64,000 nt of DNA, taken from Oscarella lobularis. Lineage: Eukaryota > Porifera > Homoscleromorpha > Homosclerophorida > Oscarellidae. Below are positions 1-14,319 of the stretch, in pieces (within the stretch, counting starts at the first letter, position 1; every line of letters starts with the position of its first letter). The notes below the pieces were generated by a model, which had not been told where the DNA came from, did no database searches, and saw only the letters and a program-made list of their open reading frames with translations. The stretch is from positions 1,736,001-1,800,000 of the forward strand of contig NC_089178.1 of assembly GCF_947507565.1 (NCBI RefSeq). The letters are read 5' to 3'. The position numbers were made by a program, and so were the translations under genes.

Positions 1-1034
1 ACAAGTGCCTATTCTATAACAAAAGCCACCAAAGACTGCAGGGTTCTGCTGAGAATTTTTTTAAGTGTGGGAAGAGGGTCTGGAAGCATAGATATTTATA
101 TTATTGCAAGTGAAGTCTTCGGCAGTAATTATAATTGAAAGTGTTGGAAACTGAGTTTTTCTTGGGGAGTGTTGCCAATCTCCCTTCTACCCTAGCCACG
201 AGCTCTGCTCTGCTCCATCTGATTAGTACTTGTAAACGCTGGGTATTTATACTCATACGCGACTACCCGGTAGGTCCAAACGACTGCAGCTATTCACAAT
301 CAAAAAGTGGCTCGTTGGAACCGAAACCGTTGCTAATCGGCCGCAAATACAATTCTGACCACAATAACAAACAAAATTTTGTTCGAAATCAATTCGAAAC
401 GCGAAAAACGACAGCGGAATGTGTTCTACGTACGCAAGACACGCCTTGTCACGCGACATTGAGCAACGCATGACGTCAATCATCGCTTTGCTACGAAATG
501 CTCTAATACGAGAAGTAGAAGCGATGAATCGATCGCAAAATGCATTGTGGGTCTATTCTAAAGACATTGAGTCGCTATTTGGACGCAAAAAGCGAACGCA
601 TACGCAGTTACGGCAGTACGCTTGGTCAGCAAAATCAAGGTGCTACGTCCGGTTCTATAACGGGCAAGTCAAATGATACCCAAACAATCCGACGAAAACG
701 CTACGTAGCTAGACTATTTGACCCGTTTCTCGTCAAATTACCTAACCAATGGGCAGGGTATGATAAAAAACGTCGGTACTGTGCGCGTTTCACAGGGTCG
801 GGGCCCGACCCATGCCGACCTATGTGGGCAGAACCCTGCTTGAAAGGCGTTTGAAAGTGCAGTATTGTCCGAGTTTGATCAGTTTCCTTCTACCATCGTT
901 CGCGTGGTCACTATACGGCGGATTTTCGGGCCGGGAGCAGACCCCAATTCTGGAAACGCTTCAAACCGCGTAAGGTCGCGTCACATTCAGCAAGCAGACA
1001 TTTCAACTAATTAATAATTATTGCTAGTCTTACC
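1..1034. other. No gene recognised (probable MCM3AP intron/3' flank)
   Basis: I see no convincing exon here on either strand. The MCM3AP-like gene to the right runs leftward and its last visible exon ends at a good donor near 1034, so this stretch is probably intron. The SAC3 domain expected next is not recognisable before the left edge. Short open frames exist but have no family resemblance. Confidence 0.4.
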
Positions 1035-2285
1035 TTGTCTCATTTGATTGTCTCTTTTCTTGAGTTCTTCGTATCTTTCCGCCGCCGAATAGGAAGCGAC
1101 GAGAGGCTTTGTTCTCGACCGTAAACCCACGCCACCGACTCCACCGCTATCAAAAGTTTTCATTGAATCGTTCTCCGCTGTTGGCTCGTCCCTTTGCATC
1201 TCAGAAGAAGAAGACGACGCCGCCGCCGCCGCCGACTCAATAGACGCCGTTGAAATCTGAGAGGCGCTGTTCGTCGTAGCAGCATGAAAATTGGCTTCGC
1301 TTCTTTGCTCTACGTCTTCGGATATTCTATCCGGACTGACAATACTTTGCGTTGGTCTTTTCGCAATGAGACGTTTCGGACTGCCTAACGGATTCTGTCG
1401 TTTGAAAGGATTAACTGCAACGGTGGCACTAGGAAGACTGCTTCTGGCAATTGTAGAAACATTTGGCTGCTGCAGCCCATGAGGTCTTGCGGAACTTGAG
1501 GTAAGGGGAGTCGTAGTGGTGGTGGGGGCGGCGGTGGTTGCGGCTGTGGTAGAAGAAGATGACTCTTTTCCGAGGCTGCTGGGAGTCGTTGATTTGCTAG
1601 AGCCTATAAGAAGTATACTTTAAAACCAAACTACCAATCTGTCTTTGAGAGAGGCCTCGAAACTGAAATCTCCCTTCTCTCCCCAAACATACAGAACGTG
1701 CTAACGTAACTCACCCGCGTGCCAGAACATGTGAACAAGAAACTCGTCTTGATCATGTTTGATGCATTTTCCGAGTCCCTTCGCTTTAACGGCAGATTCC
1801 TGAGAAAAAATTCCGAAAAGATACAATCTCAATATTAGATTAATTTCATCCAAGTACGCGTGCATCCACGTTAGAGGTTTCCTTACATGATTGGCATACG
1901 TCACGGTAGCGTATAATTTGCTTAAATTGCGTTCAATTTTGTCGATTTTCCCAAATTTCGCGAAATGTTCGACCAACGCTTTGCCGGGTAACTCGCGCGG
2001 AATTCCCTTCACGTGCAGCGTGAGATTATTCGACGTGACAGACGGCGTCCCTCCCGAAGGGAAACCGAGATTCTTCGCCAAAAAAGGATTCGGTCGCGTT
2101 GGCGACCGAAGAGGAAGCTTGGGGCCTCCTCCTAAGCATTTTAGCGAATTAGAAGACTCGAACGCGTGTATAGAAAAGCGAGAATACTGAATGAGCCTCT
2201 TGCTCGGCCGAGACCTCGCCGTATTGAGCCGGGAGCCCCGTGAGACGCTCGTCTCTGCGCGATGCCGCGCGCCGATCCCTATCAA
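1035..2285 (-). CDS. MCM3AP: MCM3AP/GANP-like mRNA export factor, N-terminal part
   Basis: Germinal-centre-associated nuclear protein (GANP) is the animal Sac3 homologue, the scaffold of the nuclear TREX-2 mRNA export complex. Three exons are visible: about 2285-1889, 1801-1717 and 1605-1035. The first two encode an RRM-like fold that begins at NNLTLHVKGIPRELPG and ends at DEFLVHMFWHA, corresponding to the GANP RRM that ends in a similar IFWH motif. The third encodes a long Ser/Thr/Ala-rich linker and then AAERYEELKKRDNQMRQ, which matches the conserved ERY/DxRDxxMRQ helix just before the SAC3 domain. The gene stops at a donor at 1034 and the SAC3 region lies beyond the window. The ATG at 2285 is the first in frame but is not proven. 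It is divergent from ABHD16A. Confidence 0.75.
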
Positions 2286-2416
2286 ATCGTCTGTACGTCG
2301 AGAGAGTGCCCTAGAAGCGTTCTTGGAAAACTTACGGTGCCTCTTCCGCGCTGGGGGGCGAAGGGGAACATGGGGATCCTGGGGATCGAGCAGGGCGCGC
2401 GTTAGAACTCGGCATC
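2286..2416. promoter_or_regulatory. Divergent promoter interval MCM3AP / ABHD16A
   Basis: Only 131 bases separate the two start codons, so the two housekeeping genes must share a bidirectional promoter or have overlapping 5' UTRs. No TATA box stands out. Confidence 0.5.
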
Positions 2417-5128
2417 ATGTTGGAAACCGTGAAATGCTTCGGGAGATGTTTCCTAGGCCCTGTGCTTTACTACATATTCGAAAACAATCGTACTCAGGTA
2501 GAACGTTAATCGTAGCGCCAATTTTGTAAAGGGGCCTCTATCTCTCTCTCTCGCTCAGGGCCGTGCGTATTCTCCGACGAAAATAGAGAACGCCACGAAT
2601 CGGATCTTCCTATGGGTACTACCCGCTCACAATATATGCCTTTTCGGATAGACTTTCTTCCTAAAAGACATCTCGATTGGCTTCTTTCATATACTACGCA
2701 TCGCCCATACTGTCTTTCTATTTGTGGAGAAGAGGTATTGAATAGTATTGAATTGGCTCTTTATTCTCTCATAATGCCTACTCTGTTCGGTTAGGTGCAC
2801 TCACACTCGAAGCACTTCCGGCTTGGAAAGACTTTTCGTCGCGATTTCTGGTCGGTGCAACCCTGGTGCTTACCGGAGCCTTCATTGCTAGAGGTCAGGA
2901 GCATGATTGTCGGAGGCTTGTAGCGAGTTTTCTTTGCATTAGGATTTGGCCGCTTTGCCAATCCGGACTATCGACTGTTTGTTGCCGTACTTGCTGCTTC
3001 AACTGACAAAAACGGCAAGAAAACTCCGGTAGAGATCATTTGAACTTTGGTGCTTTCAAACATTGCCAAATATAGGGTGACCTGCGGGACTACGATTTTG
3101 ATTTTAGAGCCTGGCCGGTAGACTTCAAGTCAAAAGATTCTGTGACAAAGTACGAGGCTTTATTATTGATTAATGAGGAAACATTTTCTCAATCTTTTTA
3201 GGCCGAATCCTGAAAAGAGAAAGCTGTTAGACTCGACGTGTCCTGGCATGCCCACCGTTTCTTCTGTCGGTATTTTTACCTGGGCAAAAGATCTTCCCTA
3301 CAACGCCATTGAGTAAGAATTTGGCGTATTACGGTTTCACCACGTACCCTGAAGAGACAATTGAATTTAGATACTTTCTAACCTGCTCATTTGGAAGGAG
3401 AGCCGTGTATCCCGGCTCCACTTCCTTCTTGCAATCCTTAGTTGGTAAAAATGGGCGTTATTATATTGGCAGTTCTATCCTATTTCTCATTGTTCAGATC
3501 CCCATCTTCTTAACGGAAGAGTCACGCTTGTCAAAGAGGTTTTTATTCCAGTGCGACGTTAACAAAGTTGATTCATTTTGTCTGTGCAGCATGGTGGCCA
3601 CAGGCTGAAGCTGCTTGCGTCAGACGACAATGAGATTGACAGCATGTTCGTAGATAAGCGAGGAAAAACAGATAAAGGAGATAAACTGGTAAAGACAGGA
3701 ATGGTGGTGATAGCAGACAGTATTACTTTTCTCTCTCGCGCTCGCTCTAGGTTATCTGTTCTGAAGGAAACGCAGCGTTCTACGAAATTGGCTGTATGAT
3801 GGTTCCATTGAAAGGTCAGTCAGTACGCAATACCTACGTAGGCGTTGGTGACGTGTGATCAAATTTTTCTTTAGCTGGTTATTCAACTCTCGGTTGGAAT
3901 CATCCAGGATTTGCTGGCAGTTCTGTAAAAGCGTCTTTGTCTGTCGCCGTTTTAGTTTAGCGGGCGTTTCTAGGGTCTTCCTTTTCCATCAGCTGAACGA
4001 AATGCTATTGATGTTGTAGTTCAGTACGCCGTCGATGAGTTGGGATTCTCGTTCGATGACATCATACTGTGGTCATGGTCAATTGGCGGTTTTGCGTCGA
4101 CGTACGCAGCCGCAGTTTATCCAGACGTCAGTTGTATCGTGAGAAAGAAGCTAGCTACTGACTGAAGTATTGTAAAGACTACTTTTTTAGATTTTAGACG
4201 CCACTTTTGATGAAATAGGGCCTTTGTCTCTGGCTCGAATGCCAGACAGTATCAGTGGGTAGTCAAGCAGTCTTCAGCTTTGGTCTTCCAATTCTTTTGT
4301 AGGCTCTATGGTGGAAGACGGCGTTAAAAACTATCTGAACTTGAATAATGCAGAGCAGCTGCAGCAGTGAGATTGACTGCTCTGAAGTTTTTTTTGCTTT
4401 CTTTTGAGAACACTTCTCGCTGTTTCAGTTACTCTGGTCCTGTTCTCATTATCAGGCGACTTCATGATGAAATGATCAGCACTGTGTAAGCGGCCCCCCC
4501 CCCCCCCCCCGAGGTCCTTTCCTTTCATGATGTCAACGTGTCTTCAGTCCCAGAAATATTGTGTTCAATCGTGGCAATAACCTGCTAATGAAACTGCTGA
4601 AGCACAGGTACATACGAACGTGATGGCATGAAACAAATTTGATTTCTTCCGAGAATAGGTATCCTGAATTGTGTAATGACGAAGCAATGAACGTAGTCGA
4701 AAAATACCTACATTCGGGGGAACAAAACGCACAAGGCAAGTGCTAGAAAAGAAGAACGCTGCCAGTTTTTCATACTGCGGCTGTTCCGTAGTTCAAATTC
4801 TTGTTGACCATGACGTTGACAATGAGAAGTGCCTTCAAGTCTTAGAGGTGTACGCTCAGCGAAACGGAAAGGGATACCCGTGCCTCATCGGTTTGAATGG
4901 TATATTGTCTATTAATTCCGCTTTTCATTTCTGTTGTTAAGGCCAAGACCTGTCACAGGAAGAAAAAATTCAATTAAATCTCTTCTTGGTGTGTCTTTAC
5001 CAATCTCCTGTTTGTGGGTTCTAAGTATACATTTTTTCGCCTAGGTGACTCGCTACCTCATCGACTTCAACGCCACTCATTGCGTGGAATTTCCTTATCA
5101 GGAGTTCAGAATGCCTTGGTCATTATGA
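2417..5128 (+). CDS. ABHD16A: ABHD16A-like phosphatidylserine lipase
   Basis: Membrane alpha/beta hydrolase; the mammalian ABHD16A (BAT5) is an ER phosphatidylserine lipase that makes lyso-PS. At least fifteen exons can be strung together in order. Anchors are SRLASFIYYASPILSFYLW (first membrane segment, about 2682-2740), RDYDFDFRAWPVDF, GRRAVYPGSTSFLQ, LLASDDNEIDSMFVDKRG, GYSTLGWNHPGFAGSS, the nucleophile elbow WSIGG near 4080, and ILDATFDEIGPLSLARMPDS. The C-terminus is FNATHCVEFPYQEFRMPWSL, nearly identical in plan to vertebrate proteins, with the probable catalytic His in ATHC. The first exon starts MLETVKCFGRCFLGPVLYYI. Exon boundaries near 2560-2680 are uncertain. One intron (donor 4736) appears to be GC-AG. 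An AATAAA lies at 5167. Confidence 0.92.
4494..4510. repeat. Poly-C run inside ABHD16A intron
   Basis: Seventeen consecutive C bases follow a donor at the end of the exon encoding RLHDEMISTV. It is an intronic homopolymer, prone to length error or polymorphism. Confidence 0.9.
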
Positions 5129-5315
5129 GACAGAAACGCTTTTGTTACGCGGCGGTTGCTAGAGTCTGAATAAAGAGATATTGTCTCTTTGCATGGTTTC
5201 TGCTGAATTTCCTAGTCGCACTCGCGACACAATCTTTGCCTCCTCGTACAAACGCACTTGCAGTCAGACAGGCTTACCATGCCACACCGGTACACGTAGA
5301 AAATTTAGTCTTCTG

Positions 5316-7577
<2,262 letters not shown>

Positions 7578-7593
<16 letters not shown>

Positions 7594-7675
7594 GGTTTAG
7601 ACTACATTGAGGTTCGAACACGTGATCTGCTCAATATGCAATAAACAATAAAGAATAAAGAATTGACCACCGCGT
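7578..7675. repeat. Direct repeat copy 1, overlapping KMO start codon
   Basis: About 95 bases beginning aacgttcgctgaacatgg and ending gaattgaccac. They recur 200 bases to the right with one substitution and a 4-base indel. This copy contains the KMO start codon and its immediate upstream region. Confidence 0.9.
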
Positions 7676-7777
7676 GGAATACTTTCACCGCCGAGCCGGT
7701 TAGGATGCGTCGAAAGGGTAGGAGAAGGCGTGCAGGCGAAATGCGATTGCCGTTTCATCGTTCGAAATTTGCAGGAC

Positions 7778-7867
7778 AACGTTCGCTGAACATGGTTTAG
7801 ACTACATTGAGGTTTGAACACGTGATCTGCTCAATAAACAATAAAGAATAAAGAATTGACCACTGCG
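7778..7867. repeat. Direct repeat copy 2, upstream of KMO
   Basis: Second copy of the repeat at 7578-7675, in the same orientation and exactly 200 bases away, measured at the shared catgg. The spacer 7676-7777 is unique. It carries a duplicate of the KMO ATG context (ATG at 7793), but that frame runs to a stop after about a dozen codons, so it is probably regulatory or neutral. Confidence 0.88.
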
Positions 7868-7970
7868 CCTCCTCCTCCTCCTCTACACGTCAATTTTTGA
7901 GCACGTGATTATTTGACTGCAAAACACTAAAACTATAGCCAGTATACTTGTGCACAAGCACACGTTCATC

Positions 7971-8816
<846 letters not shown>

Positions 8817-9030
8817 TGCTCTGGCGCCTATTGTCTGATTCTGTACACTGCGCTAAATACCGAGAACTTTCAATTAGCTGCGCGCGCAGAACGTGTCACG
8901 TGGTTTTGCTTTTCAGCGATTTTTTGCTCCTTCTTCATGGTGCGTCGCCTACAGATGAGAACGAGTGGCTGCCTTTTCGATCGCAGCAATGGTACAAAAG
9001 GTAAAGGCGTTACAAATGACGGTACAGCGC

Positions 9031-9328
9031 TGTACCCTCTCCTCGTCCTCCTGGTGATACTGGAAGTACACGACGTACTGAGGATACAGACCGTACCCAC
9101 TCCTCGTCCTCCTGGTGACACTGGATGTACTGAGGGTACAGACCGTACCCACTCCTCGTCCTCCTGGTGATACTGGATGTACAAGACGTACACAGGATAC
9201 AGACCGTACCCACTCGTCCTCCTGGTGATACTGGATGTACAAGACGTACTGAGGGTACAGACCGTACCACTCCTCGTCCTCCTGGTGATACTGGATGTAC
9301 AAGACGTACTGAGGGTACAGACCGTACC
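9031..9328. repeat. Minisatellite, about five units
   Basis: Five imperfect tandem units of roughly 50-62 bases, each containing cctcgtcctcctggtgata, then tggatgtac, then a variant of gacgtactgagggtacag and accgtaccc. It lies upstream of ARF paralogue 1, between the two ARF genes. Open frames that cross it on both strands are by-products of the repeat. Confidence 0.92.
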
Positions 9329-9525
9329 TAGGGACTGTGTCGCCTACCAGCCTAGGCTACGCGCGTTAGAAACAACAGATGATCTCTACCCTATCACGCT
9401 TTTCTTCACCTACTGTAATATGACCATACAATTTGTCTTTACTCTTTTTGTTCTCTTTTCACTAGAGGTTTGTGTTTTCAATGCATGTATTACTAATAAA
9501 TTGTTATAATATTACAAGTTCTCAA

Positions 9526-10356
<831 letters not shown>

Positions 10357-10550
10357 TGTTGTCGTATTGCTCGTCAACCGATGTCTGATATGCCTATCGT
10401 CGCAGTTCAGGCAGCCTATATAGCATCTTTGACTGCCCACGTCGGAGGTTCCACGAGTACGGGTCAACGTGGCACATCTACATCAGCAAACAGATGACAC
10501 AATCTCTATGAATAGCTCACCGTTACACACGTGAGCAATCACACAGTACG

Positions 10551-10816
10551 ATGGTCTCCGAAGAGAGGTTCTTGCTTTTTGTTCGCGCATTGGCTCTGCT
10601 CTTCTTTCTCTACGCTTCTCTGAGTATAACCTTGAGATCTGTCACAGCTTTGCTCATTCTGCTCGGTTCGTTTTATGATGCACTAGATCGTACAATACTC
10701 TGACTCTAAGATGATTTACTGCAGTGGCATTCTATGCTACGGGGAAAAGCGACAAGTCCAAGGTGTCAAAGGTCCGTGGATTTTCCGGCCAACCTAAAAA
10801 ACCTGTGTACAAATAA
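10551..10816 (+). CDS. Small membrane protein, two exons
   Basis: Exon 1 (10551 to about 10665) reads MVSEERFLLFVRALALLFFL and ends in TALLILL. An intron with acceptor ttactgcag joins to exon 2, VAFYATGKSDKSKVSKVRGF, ending in PKKPVYK and a stop at 10814-10816. The product is about 68 residues with two hydrophobic stretches and a basic, Lys-rich tail that is likely cytosolic. I do not recognise a family. It is supported by an ATG, clean splice sites, phase agreement and plausible topology, but not by homology. It is divergent from ARF paralogue 2. Confidence 0.5.
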
Positions 10817-11340
10817 GAAAGACAAGTGCTATGCCGCATAGGTTAGAAGTTTAGAAGTTTGGTTGGTACCTAGTGCTTCCGTCTAACGCGCTTTAGCGAG
10901 CCGTTCTTTCGTGAAAGTTTCGTCGTTGGTCGGCTTCGCTCGTGTATTTTGGCTACTGTCGAAAGGAAACGGGGTCTTCTGCAACGCACTGGAGGCCCAG
11001 ATACGGCGGCGTTGGGGTAGGCTCAAAGAATTGTCTTTTTCTCTAGGCTGCGAGGCAATGCGATTTCCTAGTGAAGGACGGCCTCGATTCATCGTCCATT
11101 TTTGCTTGAACACCTTCCTTGTGTCGGAATCTCGGCCCTCTTTCGTCATCGACGCCAGACTGAACTGTCTCTAATCGATGACTCTCGTGATTCAGTCTCT
11201 TTTTTCGTTGCAGTTTACGACATTGGACTCCGCATCCGCATGAACGTTCTCATTCATAGAAAAGGACTTATGTATGAAGCAAAGTAAGAGTGAAGACTAC
11301 CCACCCACCCACACACATTGAGTTGAAGTCTGAATTTCAG
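10817..11340. other. No gene seen
   Basis: Open frames exist on both strands over 10883-11174 but overlap each other and show no family resemblance, splice logic or composition suggesting coding. Confidence 0.5.
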
Positions 11341-11900
11341 AATGAGAAATAAATGGAGGAAGAGGTCAAGAGGGGGCGTCGGAACAAGAAAACGATCCAT
11401 AATGGCACTGCATGGTATCCTTATTCTTCGTGATGGCTTTTGGTAGGCAATAGTTAATAGAATGACTAGTTAATATATTGGTAATGAAGTTTCTTAGGTT
11501 TTGGCGTCCTGAGCATGACCCTGTCAGTAAAAAACTGCTTGTCGGGGTCCTGAGCACGACCCTGTAATCAAAAACTGCTTGTCGGGGTCCTGAGCATGAC
11601 CCCGTGATCAAAAACTGCTCCAGTTTGTAAGGGAAGGGACAAGTGCTTTATTTAATAAAATAAAAAAAATTGCACAGTGTTTCTGGTTTCATGCGCGGGC
11701 AGTTTTTTGACAGGGTCATGCCCAGGACCCCAACGAGCAGTTTTTCATCACGAGGTCATGCTCAGGACCCCGACGAGCAGTTTTTTATCACGAGGTCTTG
11801 CTCAGGACCCCATGACCTAATGCAGTGGCACGGTAGTTAGGACACAACCATATGTTTTACGTACCTGTCCTCCAGAAGGTGCCGAGAATTGTCCTTCGAA
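11335..11900. repeat. Degenerate duplicated segment, copy 1, with foldback
   Basis: This segment resembles 16350-16740 in the same order and orientation. Shared blocks include ttcagaatgagaaa, tctggtttcatgcgcgg, ccatatgt and cctgtcctccag. Inside it, three tandem units of about 42 bases (ggggtcctgagcatgaccc ... aaaaactgcttgtc) at 11497-11620 are followed, after a spacer, by three reverse-complement units at about 11695-11805. This gives a long foldback. The other copy has only one arm. Confidence 0.75.
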
Positions 11901-12110
11901 ATTGGTGTTCTTATTTCTTCCTCAGACGTGATGACTTTTCTGACATTCTTTGATAGTTCTTCGATTGTCATCATCTTCCGTCGCTATGGCAATCAGATAA
12001 AATTCAAAACCAATAAGATATAGCCTTTGCTTTGACTGCCGTTGAGCACCAAGCTCGTTTCTCATACAGATTGCTCTCGTCGAAAAAAGCGACAGACTGA
12101 TAAGAGACAC
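11860..12110 (-). pseudogene. Exon-like fragments of an unidentified gene, copy 1
   Basis: On the minus strand an acceptor near 11989 opens a frame containing MMTIEELSKNVRKVITSEEE and ending HLLEDR at a good donor (11864). Upstream, a frame contains YLIGFEFYLIAIA. The corresponding stretches at 16.7-16.9 kb read SWLEDR at the donor and DDIGFHMIFAISQ, so the two regions are diverged copies of the same exons. I cannot join a full gene in either place and do not recognise the family. They are probably relics or parts of a fast-evolving gene. Confidence 0.4.
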
Positions 12111-12762
12111 TCTGCGAATTTTAATTAATTGTCAATCGACACATGGTACTGTACCGGATTTAGACAAAGCTTCGACGAGCCCGCGGCGCTGATCGTTGAT
12201 GGGACTTGGAGGAGGAGAAAAAAGCATGGGACGAATGAGAGCGGTATAGCGCGTCGTGGTCGCATTCTTGAAGGAGCAAAGAGTCTACTGTATCAGTTCG
12301 TCTTTTCGCTCCTCCCCCGATCGAGATCAAGTCGCTTCAGCTTGAGCCTTGCCATCGGCCACGGACACTCTTCCCTGCGGAACTCACGCGGCGATCGCGG
12401 CGATCACGGCGATCGCGGCGATCACGGCGATCGAGGTGACCCCCGACTCGCTCTATCTCTGCGTCGCTGGTTTGCCGCGCCGAGATCGAAGCTGCGAGCG
12501 TCAGTCGCATGAAGTCATCGAACGCGCTCGCGCGATGATCCGATCGAGCTCGAATGGAGACGTAAAAGGGAGGACGCGTATATTTGGTGGCTAGCGCGCT
12601 AGCTTGACTCCGTTCTAATGGTTTAATTCGGTTAGATCATTAATTTCCATGGTTTCAAACCCTTTGGCTAGCGTGCGATAGTGTAGTGGTATGTTCTGAA
12701 TTTTAATCCGTGACTCTACGCCCAACCTCTAATCTAATTAACTAAAAATAAACTTCGATTAG
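12111..12762. other. No gene seen; short gcgatc-rich tandem repeat
   Basis: Positions 12391-12435 hold a short tandem array of the unit cgcggcgatcacggcgat. The rest has no supported gene. This is the left flank of the integrase/RING cassette; I could not find an inverted repeat that matches its right flank. Confidence 0.5.
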
Positions 12763-14126
12763 TTACAGTAAACTCCTAGTGAGTCTGTCATAAAAAACCA
12801 CTGCCTGTTGCATTAAGTCGTATTGGCCATTCACGACCTTTGAAAAAATGTCCTCCGCGTCATACCGCTGGTGGAATTCGATATTTCGCTCCGACGCTTT
12901 CAGAGGACTGTCGCGAAGAATGTCGGTTCCAAAGGAATGAGGGCCTGTCAACCGCCCACCACCGGCTTCGTATCCTTGCACCGCGTCCTGCAAGCTTGGT
13001 ACGTTCGTTGGATTGATTTCTCCCACGTTGCTGTGCGTCTTTAAAATATTGGGAATTCCTTTGCCTGAGAGAAATATGGTCAATTAAATTATTAATAACA
13101 TTATCAAGCAAGTTACCTGAAATAGGATGGGCATTCCAAGCTTCGACAAATGACGTCATACCCACCCTGCTGATTTCAATGGCCACGGCAGACACTGAAA
13201 ACTTTGAAATTTCGTCGTTAAGGTCGAGAATTTCCTTATCGACTAAATCGTTCAAGCCAGCTTTTATGGGAAAGTTAACTCTTTGGTTAACTTCACCCCA
13301 AATTCTTTCAATAGGGTGATTCTGCAAAACGATCAAATCAGGGTTAGCACAAGAAATGCATTATACTGGACATACATGCTTCGAATCAGACTGGACAAAG
13401 CACTGTCGTTGTCTATTTGATCGAAAAACCTCCAACTGCTCTTGAACATAAAGCATGAGTACAAATTCCAGCCCATGATCAACCCTGAGTTGATCCCACA
13501 CGCCGTATTGAAGCAAAATTGGCTTCAATAGCTGGTCGTAAATAACATAATTGTTCTTCATGGGCATCGTGGCAGTTTGCACTATGCAACCGCTGAATCC
13601 GTCAATGGCTGCCACATGGGTGACACCATACATAGTAAGCTTCTCGTTTTGATCCACGTGAAGCTTGTGGCCAAAGTATTCAGCACTGTACGGGACAGGA
13701 TTGGCTCGTCTTGCAGCAGTTTGCTGCCGTTCTTCGTGATACTCGGGAGCCACTCGTTGAAGAGCTCTTCCCACACGCTTCTCGCCTATTCCAGTCCACC
13801 CATGATGAGAGGACAAATAGCCTTTCATGGTCTTTCGTCCATAGGTAGGGCCAAGCTATAGAAACAGAGTTCACACTACCAACGTCTTATTCTCGCCACC
13901 TTGCCTTGTCCACGGCTTGTGAGACTGCTCGATCAAGTTCAGACGTTTCTACTGAAGATGTCCAGTGTATGTCGTACTTTTCACAGTAGCGTCTGACGCT
14001 CCGCTCGCTTAGACCTCGGTGGCCCGGAAATCGGTCGCATAAAATTTCACTTATACCTCTGTGCGAGAGCCCGCTGGCCACCAACTCTTCCATGTCCTCT
14101 TCGTTCACAAGCTGCTCGAGGTCCAT
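12763..14126 (-). CDS. Integrase-core (rva_4-type DDE) protein with introns
   Basis: The product resembles the eukaryotic integrase-core family that Pfam calls rva_4, an RNase H-fold DDE family of transposon origin. Exon 1 (14126-13905) starts MDLEQLVNEEDMEELVASGL and carries a helix-turn-helix-like region (GLSERSVRRYCEKYDI). Exon 2 holds KLHVDQNEKLTMYGVTHVAA (first Asp) and GVWDQLRVDHGLEFV (second Asp). Exon 3 holds NHPIERIWGEVNQRVN (Glu). Exon 4 ends FYDRLTRSLL. All frames are open and junctions keep phase, so it looks intact. The first intron only works as GC-AG (gcaagg at 13904). Spliceosomal introns and an intact catalytic triad fit either an intron-bearing element or a domesticated gene. 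The neighbouring RING gene is divergent, 193 bases away. Confidence 0.82.
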
Positions 14127-14319
14127 CGCTAATTTACTCCCGGATGCCCAACTCTGGACGACGGACTAATTAGATATACCTAGAGACCTTTCCGGCCGGA
14201 GTTCATTTCCGGTCAAAAGCGACGCGTAGATTACATTCCTTTTTGGGAAGATAAGATCCGCTCTCACGGGCAAGTAGCGTTTCACGTGCCACGTGCCAGC
14301 ACTTCGATCAAGACGAGCG

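Noticed and set aside
8870-9302. Several overlapping minus-strand open frames with repeated YIQYHQEDEE-like peptides
   Set aside because: They are translations of the minisatellite in different frames, with no splice signals and a different peptide in each frame.
10883-11174. Overlapping 87-88-codon frames on both strands
   Set aside because: Neither resembles a family or has splice or start context; likely random open DNA.
12391-12435. gcgatc repeats resembling cyanobacterial HIP1 sites or a CRISPR
   Set aside because: They are short back-to-back tandem units without spacers in an animal genome; just a microsatellite-like array.
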